Origin: Torymus aiolomorphi
Taxonomy: Eukaryota; Arthropoda; Insecta; Hymenoptera; Torymidae
NCBI GenBank assembly: GCA_036365515.1
Contig: CM070874.1
Coordinates: forward strand, 93,909,842 to 93,973,841
Length of the DNA stretch: 64,000 nt
Direction: 5' to 3'
Below are positions 11,420 through 22,289 of the stretch, in pieces (the first letter of the stretch is position 1; the number at the start of each line of letters is the position of its first letter). Below the pieces are notes generated by a model. It ran no database searches, was not told the origin of the DNA, and worked only from the letters and a program-made list of their open reading frames with translations. Made by a program: the position numbers and the translations under genes.

Positions 11420-12212
11420 TCATAGAAAATTAAAAACACGCTTCTACTTAGGCAGGAAAAGCAAGTTATACGCACAAGAGGGAGGCGCCCAGGCAGGCTG
11501 ACAATAAATTTAATATTCAAAAAATTCCTAAACCTAAGTAGGCATGAGAGGCAAGTTTGCGCATAAAATGGAGGTGCGCCCGCAGGCTGATACCAATTAT
11601 CGAATAATATTAATACTGAATCGAGTAATTTTTAAACCACAATAGCTGGCGGGGAAGCAAATTCAACGCACGATAGTTATGGTGTGCAAACAGGCTACCT
11701 ATATGAAGTTAGTGATCGAATTATTTCTAAACCAAAATAGGAACTGTATAATTAATTTATTATTAATAAAATTATGAATTAAATAATTCTCAAACCAAAA
11801 TAAGCGGGGGAAGGTAGTCCGTGCTTGAACGTTAAGCCACGCTGACAATTAGCTACCTATAAAATTAATAAGCAAGTAATTTTGAAACGTAAGTTGCAAA
11901 TAGGGGAAGCGAGTTTGATGCAGAAAGTGGAGCATCGCAGACGGGCTATTAATAGAAAAAATCATAATTAGATAATTCCTATACCGAAAAAGGCGGGGGA
12001 GGAATATTCACATATTAAACTGAAAACGCGCAGACGGGCAACCTATCCAATCAAGAAGCAAGTAGTGATTTTTAAACGTAAATAGGCAGGAAAACCGAGT
12101 TCGACGCCGTAAACTGGAACCGCGCAGACGGGCTATTATTAATAATATTAATAATTTAATAATACTTAAAGCAAAACAGGCGGCGGATGCCAGTTCCGTA
12201 CCTGAGAGTGAA
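11420..12212. repeat. Degenerate satellite-like repeats, inverted copy
   Basis: Inverse orientation of 2595-3300, and part of the right palindrome arm. Blocks such as cgcagacgggctatt and gcgggggaaggtag recur between A/T blocks. Confidence 0.7.
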
Positions 12213-12229
12213 GGCATAATTGATTTCAC

Positions 12230-13200
12230 AACTTTCGTTTGTTTGATTTGCAGTGAACAATTTGAATGTACTTACATATAATTTGTTGAGCATGCATACA
12301 TTGACTCAAAGAATTAAAAGACTTTTTTACTATAGTATTTATTTGTCTTCTTATAAAAAATCATAATATTATTTTATAGATTATATAGAAAAAACTTCTA
12401 TACTTGCCTTATTTTATACTTTCGTAGAAAGTTTTATTAACATTACCTTTTCTAGCGAGTAAGCCCGGCGAGCAATAAGTAGGCAGATCAAATCTCGACT
12501 AGGAAACTTTCTTTTTTTATTCTTTAGATTTATTAATTCTTCGATAAATTGTTATCAAGTTTTTTGGAGAAGTTTTGCAATCTTGTAATTTTTGATAATT
12601 CAAGTTTTGGGAAAGTCGCGTTGGACACATTTCACCTTCAACTTCGAAAAAACGTAAATTTTTTACACGGGGAGTGAGCACAGTTGAAAATGAGATCCAG
12701 TTTTGACACTTTTGTGACAAATGCGGAATTAAAAATCCACTTTTCCGTGTAATTAAGATTTAGCGGGCAAAAAGTACACAATATTTGTGTAGTACTAATG
12801 TAAAGAAAACGGGGTTATAACACACATTTTATATAATCATTTGTTCACCGAGACAAAACAAACGATTTTTGACCGTGGTATAATTGTATTAATACTATTA
12901 CCTATGTATTAATGATTTTTATTTAATAAAATAACATTATTATAATTTTCATGTATGATAATAATTAAAAAGATGAAGTTGGTTAAAAATCTATTGTCAT
13001 GTAATGATTTCCAAAGTGCACATATATAAAAAAAATAATACGTTAAACATTGTATTTGCAAGCATATTAATAAAATTAAACCATTTCTGTATACTTTGAG
13101 AGTTTACTAATGATAAAGAAGGAGTAAAAAAACAAAAAATAATTAGTTTCCGGATAATATTTTCATAATAATGACTAATGAATTCGGTTACGTTGTTATA
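12230..13200. other. Low-complexity A/T-rich interval without a clear gene
   Basis: A minus-strand open stretch at 12517-12710 reads about 60 codons with fairly balanced composition and ends in TAA. It could be a small terminal exon, but no splice partner or family is recognised. The rest is A/T-rich with nothing identifiable. Confidence 0.4.
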
Positions 13201-13214
13201 TTTAATTTGAAAAA

Positions 13215-13610
13215 ATAGTATGTTACGATACATGTGACTTAAGTGGCTCATTATTGCACGGCGTGATGTTAACGCCCGAGCGTAGCGAGGGTGATAAATC
13301 ACGCTGTGCTGTGGGCCACTGAAGTCACATGTATGTCCACTGTCACGCCTATCCGTATCATAAGCAGTTCATTACTGCACCGGGAGGTTAGCGCACGAGC
13401 GTAGCAAATGCGATAAACACGGTGCAATAATGGACTACTTAAGTCACGGGTAGGCGTGACTTAAGTGCGGACTTAGGTCACGCCGTGCTATAATAGTACA
13501 TTATGATACATGTGCCTTAAGTAGCCCATTATTGCACGGCGTGAAGTTAGGGCCCGAGCGCAGCGAGGGTCCTATCACGCAGTGTAATGGGCTACTTAAG
13601 ACCATGAAGT
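13215..13610. repeat. Cluster of three hairpins around GAGCG(T/C)AGC cores
   Basis: Three inverted repeats follow each other: 13217-13335 (arms acatgtgacttaagtgg / ccactgaagtcacatgt, core at 13277-13289), 13343-13460 (arms cacgccta and gtgca, core at 13396-13408) and 13500-13605 (arms cttaagtagcccatta / taatgggctacttaag, core at 13555-13567). Each arm contains ttgcac/gtgcaa-like blocks. They are probably related non-autonomous hairpin elements nested together. Confidence 0.75.
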
Positions 13611-14795
13611 AAGAGAGAAGGAGACATAACTCCATATACTATAAGTGAGCTGAAATTCCCGACGAAATTCGCCAGGTCCGCTGGTCGGAATAGCCTCCCC
13701 TAACTGGTGTCAGCGCTTCACGCGTCGTCTGCGGAACTAAATGACCTACGCGACGTGTTTATCATGCAGTCGATAAATGGGTACTTACCATATGAAAATA
13801 TGATGATACTACTAAAAGATCTTTTTTAAAAAAATCGGTATAAAAAATGTAATTATAATTGAGAATTTTATAACAGAGATTTCATCAGACATGAAAAAGC
13901 TGTATTCGGATCGCTAATCCAAAAACAAAATTACAAAATCCCAATAGGAGCAGTTACCAGCCAACTGCTGACTAAAATTTTAATTATGAAATTGTAATCA
14001 TGAATCTTACTTCATGATTTTAATATTAATAAAGGATATTTGATTGTAAGAAGTACATTAATGAATTTATACAAAAATGCAATATATAAATAATAAATAG
14101 TAAATATTTCTTTTTTTAAATAATTTTAAAATTAGGATATTTTTAATACCTATTTTCTTTGGTTTAACTCAGACTTTTAGCATAATAGACCAACGAGCGC
14201 GCCACTACACTATCGGGAAAGTTTTATAGTACATTTCGACACGGGTGGGGAAGTCGATTATTTAGCTGGTGTGACTTTTTGCACGAGCGAAGCGAGTGCG
14301 AAAAAGTCACACCACCTAAATAATCGACTTACGCACTAGTTTCGAAGGGTATTTTATACCACGAGCGCCGAAAAATCATATCAAAATTGTGATTTTGAGG
14401 TTAGAGTGGTATAAAATATATTTTTTAATGTAGCTTATAAGGACTGCCCCCATTTGGTTTTTGATTTTGTTTTCGGTATAGCGATTTGAATACAGCTTAT
14501 TTTTCATATTTGACCAAATCTCTGTTATATAATTCTTTATATCTTTCGATTTTCTGAAAATAGATTTTTTTGTAGTATCATTATATTTTCATGTGATAAG
14601 TAAGTACCCATTTATCGACTGCGCGATAAACGCGAAGGCCAATTAGTTTGCCAGACGCCGCACGAGGCGCTGAAACGAGTTAGAGGAGGCTATTCCGCCG
14701 AGCGAACTTGGCGAATTTTGTCGGGAAAGTCGGCTCACTTTTTCGTCGCCGGAGCGCATGGAGTTACGTCTCCTTCTCTCTTACTTCATGCTTAA
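13605..14795. repeat. Inverted repeat enclosing a hairpin element
   Basis: 13605-13810 (gaagtaagagagaaggagac through cgataaatgggtacttacc) is the diverged reverse complement of 14570-14795. The centre carries A/T-rich sequence and the element at 14227-14416. Confidence 0.7.
14227..14416. mobile_element. Hairpin element (mirror-core family), copy 2
   Basis: Homologous along its length to 9659-9846: tagtacattt, gacacgggtgg, a perfect-looking hairpin gtgactttttgcac / gtgcgaaaaagtcac with gagcgaagcgag in the loop at 14285-14296, and the closing gattttgaggttagagtgg. The two copies differ at several sites, so they are not a recent duplication. Confidence 0.8.
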
Positions 14796-14804
14796 GACTC
14801 TAGT

Positions 14805-15000
14805 ATCGTACAATATTTTATAGCACAGCCTAACCTAAGCCCGCTGTCACGCCTATCCGTGCGCTAAGCAGTCCTTTTTTGCACCGTGAGGTTAGCGCAC
14901 GAGCGTAGCGAGTGCGATATACACGGTGCAATAATGGGCTACTTATCGCACGGATAGGCGTGAGTTATGTGCGGGCTTAGGTCACACTGTGCTATAAATA
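14805..15000. repeat. Hairpin with GAGCGTAGCGAG core
   Basis: Arms ttatagcacag, taagcccgc, tcacgcctatccgtgcg and gcaccgtg are matched by their inverses to the right. The core cgagcgtagcgag is at 14900-14912. It is closely related to the hairpin at 13343-13460. Confidence 0.75.
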
Positions 15001-15044
15001 GAAATAAATGCGACTAGCAAACAAATTATTGTTATCAGACTTAC

Positions 15045-15330
15045 CATCTACAGTTGTATTACATTCTTTATTTTTCCGTTTCTGTTTCCGAATCTCTTGA
15101 AGTTTTATTAATTCCATAACATTTTCTGATTCTAAGATACAAAGAATATGTTTGGCATTCAAATACTTCTCTCTGTCATCGTAAGGCGGTTTTATTTTCC
15201 AAAAAATTCGATCAATATCTAAGAGATGTTTCTCAGATTTTCTTATTCTTCTACTTTTTTGTTCCAGCCCATAGCAGTCTCCTCTTCTTAGTTTTGGTTC
15301 TGATTTTGAATCGAATATTTTTGTAAAATA
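15045..15330 (-). CDS. Isolated internal exon, unknown protein
   Basis: Read on the minus strand this gives 95 uninterrupted codons. It starts after an acceptor-like ...ttttatatag and ends at a strong donor (g|gtaagtctg), leaving phase 1. The peptide is charged and includes FWKIKPPYDDREKYLNAKHI and a basic end IRKQKRKNK. I do not recognise the family. Codon use and the matched splice sites argue for a real exon. No joining exon was found on either side: the ORF at 18645-19205 has its own stop, and the open stretch at 12517-12710 is a weak candidate for the next exon. It may be a fragment of a transposon-carried or decayed gene. Confidence 0.5.
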
Positions 15331-15339
15331 CTATATAAA

Positions 15340-15660
15340 ATTTTCTATTCTTTTGCATAATAAAAATGTTGACATATCAAAATAATGAATTATCGGCACA
15401 AAAGTCTACACGCTTTTTAGAAAGTTAAATATAAAAATAACGCAATTTTATTACTTTATATATTATATACTTTAAAATTTGGTTTTTTATTGTTTAAAAA
15501 TTTACTCGTACTCTGTGTAATTATGTATTTTTGAATCGCTAAATGATTATTTATAAAGTATACGAGGTTGCACGTTTGTTTAAAACAGCAATTATATTAC
15601 GAAACGGGATTAATATAGATCAACATGCCTTCATTTTGTATCCGCGTAAATAAGTGACCT
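15340..15660. other. A/T-rich interval, nothing recognised
   Basis: No open frame of note, hairpin or repeat relation was seen here. Confidence 0.5.
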
Positions 15661-15664
15661 ACAT

Positions 15665-16385
15665 GTTCTTAAGGTAATTCATGCGCGACTTCCTAGTCAA
15701 AGCAGTGTTAAATGAAGCTTATCTAAAATTTTAAAAAACAATAGTTGTAATGTGATTTATTTATTTAAAATGATATAGATAGTCATTGTATTATAAACAA
15801 AGTGTATTTAACATAACTAAGCAAACTTTCTTTAACAAACAATTATTGATAAAACATAGGAATCTTTCTTTTTCTCAACCGCTTTTAGTTTTGAATGTCT
15901 CATTTTGTTCCTTAATTAATTTCATGGGGACTTGCCGGAGGAAAAGTGCAAAATTATTCAAAACTCAGAAAGTTATAGCCAATTTAGAAAATATATTTTT
16001 TTAACGACGTGCACGAATTTATGAACAACTAGCTATAACTTTCTGAATTTTGAATATTTTTGAATTTCTCCTTGGGCAAGTCTCCATGAAATTAATTAAG
16101 GAACAAAATGAGACCTTCAAAACGAAAATCGGTTGAAAAAGAAAAACGATTCCTTTGTTTTATCAATAATTGTTTGTGGTGACGATATCTGTTTCTAAAA
16201 TATCGACATTTTGTTTAAAAAAATTTGCTTAGTCATGTTAAATACACTTTGTTTATAATTTATTGACTATTTATATCATTTTAAATAATTAAATCACATT
16301 ACTACTATTGTTTTTTCAAATTTTAGATAACCTCTTCATATAACACTGCTTTGACTTATAGGGAGTAGTACATGAACCTCCTTAA
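15665..16385. repeat. Palindromic element of about 720 bp
   Basis: The arms run from acatgttcttaagg / cctccttaa-like ends towards a centre near 16010. Examples are ttaacataactaagcaaac against its inverse at about 16225-16250, and tctcattttgttccttaatt against its inverse near 16090. The arms differ by scattered substitutions and small indels. No target duplication could be fixed. The 72-codon open frame in the left arm is incidental. Confidence 0.75.
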
Positions 16386-16499
16386 CCCTGTGCGATAATA
16401 GATCAAGGTAAAGTACTTGTGCAACTAGTATGCAAAGCACTTGATTCCTGATGAGTGTGAGTTTATCGCGCGAGCGAAGCAAGTCATTTTTTTCTTTAA

Positions 16500-17495
16500 T
16501 TGAGTGAGCAAAACTCGACTTTCCATGCGAGTTTTGCGTGTGGAACTGGAAAGCATATATATATATATATATATGGGTCGTTCCTGTACTTTTTTTAAAA
16601 AGTGGGCGCGGGGGGGTCGTCGATTTTGTCGACGATTTTTTTTTTATGAAAGTACATATAAAAAAAATAGCTTGTGCAAAATTTCAGCCCCTTATCTCAT
16701 TCCTAATTCCTGCTGGAATTTTTTTAAACCCTGATTTTGACCTGTTTTTAGCCAGTTTTCAAAAAATTCTAAAAGGCTGAAATTTTAACAAAATGAGGTC
16801 GGTGAGGTCTCATTTTTTTTGTCTTTCTTCAAATTTTAAGAAAAAAAATACACTGATATGAAATGATGATTTAGATTTTATTGGCGATCTGTGATATGGC
16901 CATTGCATTTCATCATTTTTAGATCATCTTTAAACCTCTATACCTCGTAACTGGTTCCACATTTTTGAGCTCACTAGGTCTCATTTTTTTTGTCTCAACG
17001 AGACCTTTGATTCTTTTTTTGAGGACCTAAATTGGTCGAATAGACTTCAAGATACAGCCTTTTGAAGTTGACGTTTTTATCAAAAATCGCGAAAATCAAC
17101 CGTGTTCATGGTCACAGTGTCAACCGAATTTTAATTAAAAATCATTAACAAAAGTATTTTTCATTAGAATATGATGTTATCTAACTATTCTCTTTTCCTA
17201 TCATAGGAAAAAGTCAAAAAATAATTTTTTGTCGAGCATTATAATATCTAATTTTTCGATACCTAAAATAATCAAAAATGGCTCTCTACTGACATGAATT
17301 CTACCATCTTATAATTATTTTTGACACGTATACGTAACATAGATACAAAGATGATTCCTAGACCTTTAAAATCCGTAGTTGCTGATTTTTCTAGGACCAC
17401 TAGAGCCAAAGTTATAGCCGTTTTTATAAAAAATATTTTTCAAGTGGTAAAATTAGAGCTTGTGAAATATAGGAAAAGTTTTATTTACAAGATCA
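16500..17495. repeat. Left arm of large foldback (partner 20232-21275)
   Basis: From ctcgactttcca through an (AT)n tract at about 16555-16574, a gggcgcggggggg segment, and on to tttatttacaagatca, the sequence is the reverse complement of 21270 down to 20232, with few differences. The arms are about 0.95-1.0 kb. Open frames of 76-80 codons occur in both arms as mirror copies and are not supported as genes. Confidence 0.9.
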
Positions 17496-17508
17496 GGACT
17501 TAATGGGT

Positions 17509-18508
17509 CTGAATGGACGAATTTTCACTAAAGTTTTCAACGCTTATATTTTATGTGAAAATGAATTGTAAAAAGTATATGAATAAGCGTATTCGATGTA
17601 AAATTTGATGAACTTTTAGAATCTTTCGTTAGATTTTTCAAAAAATTAAACTGTTGAACACTGTACATGATTTTTTCCAAAAAAAGATGGTTTTCAAAAA
17701 AAAAAAAAATTTTTCATTTCGATTTTTCAAATGGAATGCATTTAAGATTTAATGATCAAAATGCAGAAAACGTGGCCTCGAGACCTAAACTTAAAAATCT
17801 AACGATTTAGGTTTTGAAAAAAAATTTTGAAACACAAAATGGCGGCTGAAACGCAGAAAAATCATAAAAATCTTCTGAAATTATTTACTCGAAAAAGATG
17901 GACTTTAGAGAAAAACTTTACTGAAGAAAAAGTTCTTAGAATTGATTAAAGAACACGCTAGAATTTTTTCAGAAACATAAGAAGCGTTTTTAAATTTTTC
18001 AAAATTTGAAAATTTTGAAAAATTCTGAAATTTGCCAAAAGGTTCTGGAAAAATTCCAACATGTTCTCTGATCAATTCTAAGAACTTTTTCTTCAGTAAA
18101 GTTTTTCTCTAAAGTCCATCTTTTTCGAATAAATAATTCCAGAAGATTTTTATGATTTTTCTGCGTCTCAGCCGCCATTTTATGTGTTTTAAAATTTTTT
18201 TTCAAAACCTAAATCGTTAGATTTTCAAGTTTAGGTCTCGAAGCCACGTTTTCTGCATTTTGATCATTAAATCTTAAATGCATTCCATTTGAAAAATCGA
18301 AATGAATAATTTTTTTTTTTTTAAAACAATGTTTTTTTGGAAAAAATCATGTACAGTGTTCGACAGTTTAATTTTTTGAAAAATCTAACAAAAGATTCTG
18401 AAGGTTCATCAAATTTTACATCGAATGCGCTTATCCATATACTTTTTACAATTCATTTTCACATAAAATATAAGCGTTGAAAACTTTAGTGAAAATTTGT
18501 CCATTCAG
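17509..18508. mobile_element. 1000-bp palindromic element with 12-bp flanking duplication
   Basis: Two arms of about 490 bp from ctgaatggac to gtccattcag meet near 18000. The twelve bases gacttaatgggt occur immediately outside both ends (17497-17508 and 18509-18520). A 12-bp duplication is longer than for the common MITE groups, so the family is not assigned. The element sits just inside the left arm of the foldback. Confidence 0.85.
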
Positions 18509-18644
18509 GACTTAATGGGTTAAGATTGCATTGAGTTGGCAAATTAAGATTCAATGTTTTATTAACTGTTGTACAAAATTTCGTATTCATTGATTCTAAA
18601 ACACTCTATGTTTTATTTTCCAAGCGATAATCACTAAGTTTCTC

Positions 18645-19205
18645 TCATTTGAGAGGAGGTTCATCAAATCCATCGAGCATTTTATTTAAACGTTGAAATC
18701 CTTGGCTCAATAATATATCTTCTGAACTTTCTGATGTACACACTTGGCTACTTAAAGAAAGATGCTCATTATTATTTACGTTTAAACCATCATTCCCAGT
18801 GTTTTCATCTTTTTCTGCATTTTTTGTTATTATTGATGTAATTTTGAACTCACAGTTCTTACAGTACTTATTACCTGGATCTAAATTTATATTACAAATT
18901 TTACGAAATTTATCACATTTATCAGCACTAATCATTACTAAATTATTCTCAATGGATTTTGAATGATTATTAAAACAATTGCAACACTTCCTTTGTCTAC
19001 TTGTATATCGAGTATCATATTTATTAAGATGATGGTCGCAAATAAATTTATTTTCTACATTAATATCAAAATTTTTAATCCTAAATGATAAATACAGCTT
19101 TAATTCATTACTAAGATTACTAATTAGATTAAGAGATTTATTTCTTGTGTAATGCTCTAAATGAGATTTATCATCCTCATGCAATTCACCAATATAGCCC
19201 ATCAT
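18645..19205 (-). CDS. Cys/His-rich hypothetical protein, probably transposon-associated
   Basis: A single 186-codon frame with ATG at 19203-19205 and stop at 18645-18647. The N-terminal half is polar. A Cys/His region around residues 54-120 includes ICDHHLNKYDTRYTSRQRKC, a following CNC, and later KYCKNC, which looks like a zinc-binding module. The C-terminal quarter is acidic and Ser-rich. I know similar CxxH...KCC-type modules only from uncharacterised, repeat-associated animal proteins, so no function is assigned. It lies between the arms of the 16500-21275 foldback, so it may be cargo or the remnant of the element's own gene. It may also be the 5' part of a longer gene. Confidence 0.55.
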   Translation of the reverse strand: MMGYIGELHEDDKSHLEHYTRNKSLNLISNLSNELKLYLSFRIKNFDINVENKFICDHHLNKYDTRYTSRQRKCCNCFNNHSKSIENNLVMISADKCDKFRKICNINLDPGNKYCKNCEFKITSIITKNAEKDENTGNDGLNVNNNEHLSLSSQVCTSESSEDILLSQGFQRLNKMLDGFDEPPLK

Positions 19206-19589
19206 TTTCTTTCAATTCCTGAGAAGATAACACTTACAAAACACAATTGTACAATTTATAAAACTCAACCGAACCAATACTGATATACTTGGTAATAGTT
19301 CTGCTCAACTACCTTCACAATTCTACTTCGAAATATTCATTTCATTTTTTATAGTAACTTGTACTCATTGTTTAAGGACATTCCGTGCCGTGTGTCGTGT
19401 AACGGATGACGGGTTCACAGGTGTCTCGCATAGAAAAATGGATGTCTGTCATCTATTAACTTACGTCAACACAGGTTAAATGAAACTATCTATGTATGAT
19501 TCATTTAACCTGAGCTCATACGTATAACGCACGTAAAACTATAGAAAATCTGCATTTAAGACCATACTATACTAGGTCTATAGTATGTC

Positions 19590-20165
19590 TATACTAGGTA
19601 TGCGAGAAGCGCAACCGGTGCGCGCATGCGACAAGCCATACGTTTTGCACAAAGTACTTGAAATACTTAAAATGATAAATAATATCGTTGTATACGATTG
19701 AATGTAAACGTGAGTTTATATTATTAGAGTTTGTCAGCGAGAAGAAATAAACGGAAAAATTAGACTTCAAGAGTCTATGCAACCAACTCTACTCGAAAGT
19801 GAAAGTTGATTGCAGAAAAAGGTATGAACGCTTATGCGTACGAGTAAACAGGCAATAAGGCATTGTATAGGTAAAACGGAAAGTGGTAAGGTAAAAGGAA
19901 TGTGCATAAAGCACGTAGCGACTAGGCACCGCAGGACTCTATTTAAGCCCGCTGGGTGATGTTTTTCATAGTGGGAGCGCATCGGACGCTTGCCATCTAG
20001 CGGGCACTTAGATCTATATTTAGCGATAAATAATATCGTCAATAATATCGCGTAGTGAAATGATATTATTTATCATTTTAAGTATTTTAAATATTTTGTC
20101 CAACACGCATTGCTTGCTTGCATCGCTTGGGCTGATCGCACGTGCTTCTCGCATAGTGTAGACAC
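19590..20165. repeat. Inverted repeat inside the foldback
   Basis: 19590-19700 (ggtatgcgagaagcg, acttgaaatacttaaaatga) is the diverged reverse complement of 20030-20165. The intervening 300 bp are moderately G/C-rich with no recognised gene. Confidence 0.6.
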
Positions 20166-20231
20166 GGCCTAAGATCCTCAAAATATGCAGCCTCAGCACT
20201 TCTTTTAGGACAATTATGCCAAACTTATGGT

Positions 20232-21275
20232 TGATCTTGTAAATAAAACTTTTCCTATATTTCACAAGCTCTAATTTTACCACTTGAAAAATATTTTTTT
20301 ATAAAAACGGCTATAACTTTGGCTCTAGTGGTCCTAGAAAAATCAGCGACTACGGATTTTAAAGGTCTAGGAATCATCTTTGTATCTATGTTACGTATAC
20401 GTGTCAAAAATAATTATAAGATGGTAGAATTCATGTCAGTAGAGAGCCATTTTTGATTATTTTAGGTATCGAAAAATTAGATATTATAATGCTCGACAAA
20501 AAATTATTTTTTGACTTTTTCCTATGATAGGAAAAGATTATAGTTAGATAACATCATATTCTAATGAAAAATACTTTTGTTAATGATTTTTAATTAAAAT
20601 TCGGTTGACACTGTGACCATGAACACGGTTGATTTTCGCGATTTTTGATAAACACGTCAACTTCAAAAGGCTGTATCTTGAAGCCTATTCAATCAATTTA
20701 GGTTCTCAAAAAAAGAATCAAAGGTCTCGTTGAGACAAAAAAAATGAGACCTAGTGAGCTCAAAAATGTGGAACCAGTTACGAGATATAGAGGTTTAAAG
20801 ATGATCTAAAAATGATGAAATGCAATGGCCATATCACAGATCGCCAATAAAATCTAAATCATCATTTCATATCAGTGTATTTTTTTTCTTAAAATTTGAA
20901 GAAAGACAAAAAAAATGAGACCTCACCGACCTCATTTTGTTAAAATTTCAGCCTTTTAGAATTTTTTGAAAACTGGCTAAAAACAGGTCAAAATCAGGGT
21001 TTAAAAAAATTCCAGCAGGAATTAGGAATGAGATAAGGGGCTGAAATTTTGCACAAGCTATTTTTTTTATATGTACTTTCATAAAAAAAAAATCGTCGAC
21101 AAAATCGACGACCCCCCCGCGCCCACTTTTTAAAAAAAGTACAGGAACGACCCATATATATATATATATATGCCGCATTTCCAAAGAGTAGTGCGCAAAG
21201 CAAATGCTCCCTGGAAATGCGGCAAATATATATGTTTTCCACTCACGTGGAAAGTCGAGTTTTGCATAATCAGTT
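20232..21275. repeat. Right arm of large foldback
   Basis: Inverse of 16500-17495. Near its outer end it carries an extra hairpin absent from the left arm, at 21172-21230, with arms gccgcatttcca / tggaaatgcggc. Confidence 0.9.
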
Positions 21276-21279
21276 AAGA

Positions 21280-22185
21280 AATAGTATACATTTCGATCCT
21301 AGTATGAGAAAGTGATTTTAACCTCGTGTGACCGTTTAAAAATATATTCTTACATATTAAGGTAGTACTCACGGTTATAGAATTACTGTTGGTTTGAGCG
21401 AAACTTCGTATACTGGTTGATTTAAGCCTAAAACTACCTCAATTAAATTTTTGTGAAGCTAGAGTGCCCATGAGAAAATTTATTAACGTTCTTTTTTCTA
21501 CAAGTTTAACATCTGGAGTCTTATGGGGAACAGAAAACATTTGCGTATATTAAAGCATTTACCGTTCAGTTTTTGTGTAAAATTTTGGTTGTAAAAGAAA
21601 AAAGTTTAATGAACATTTATCGGTTTTAAAAAATGTCATTTAGAACTTTTAACTAAAAAAATTAATGTATTGAAAATAAAATAGATAGATTTAACCTAAA
21701 AATAAAGTCAAATTAAACATTTTTTATTTATAATTTTAATGATTAGAACTGTTTTATTTCAATGTATTATCGTTATTGAGTATTAGTTTACTTATGTCAT
21801 AGTTTAAATAAACTTTAACTCATTAACAAATAAGAAATGTAAAGTAGAAAACAGTCCACATATTTTGACTTGCAGTACCGTGAGTACTGCCTAAAAATAT
21901 ATGTTAAAAGAAAAAGAACTAAACTAAACCCTAAATTTTAAAATATTTTCTCAAAATGATTAGTAATAGTAGTTTCAAAACAAAAAAAAAATAAAATCTA
22001 AATCAAAGTAGCAGTTTACAAAAAAATTTTACCTGACAACACGTCAACGATCTCTGTAGTTTTTTCGCAGCACTCTATCACGTTTTTCCTCTTCTTCCCC
22101 GGTTTCCCTGATTTTTTTTTCTGCTTTTTCTCCCCTTCAAGTTGCTCTCTGTACTTGCAGCACTTATCGTTGTCTAGCAGTTTAC
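21280..22185. other. A/T-rich interval, no gene seen
   Basis: No convincing coding frame, splice pair or repeat relation was found. Confidence 0.5.
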
Positions 22186-22186
22186 A

Positions 22187-22189
<3 letters not shown>

Positions 22190-22277
<88 letters not shown>
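22190..22277. repeat. (CT)n microsatellite
   Basis: Almost pure CT dinucleotides with three short interruptions. The minus-strand Arg/Glu frame through it is a consequence of the repeat. Confidence 0.98.
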
Positions 22278-22280
<3 letters not shown>

Positions 22281-22289
22281 TTTCTTCTT

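Larger units (their letters stand above)
6960..12212. repeat. Right arm of giant inverted repeat (with nested insertions)
   Basis: Reverse complement of 2595-5750, but expanded. The segment homologous to 5590-5740 is present three times in tandem (about 6965-7200, 7243-7490, 7493-7700, roughly 245 bp each). Three insertions are absent from the left arm: 8407-9006, 9659-9846 and 10015-11122. The arms therefore formed before these insertions. Confidence 0.9.

Noticed and set aside
16504..21242. 76-82-codon frames with mirrored sequence in both foldback arms
   Set aside because: They are the same repeat read twice and include the (AT)n tract. No domain.
22016..22276. 86-codon minus-strand frame with long Arg-Glu repeat
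   Set aside because: Created by the CT microsatellite.
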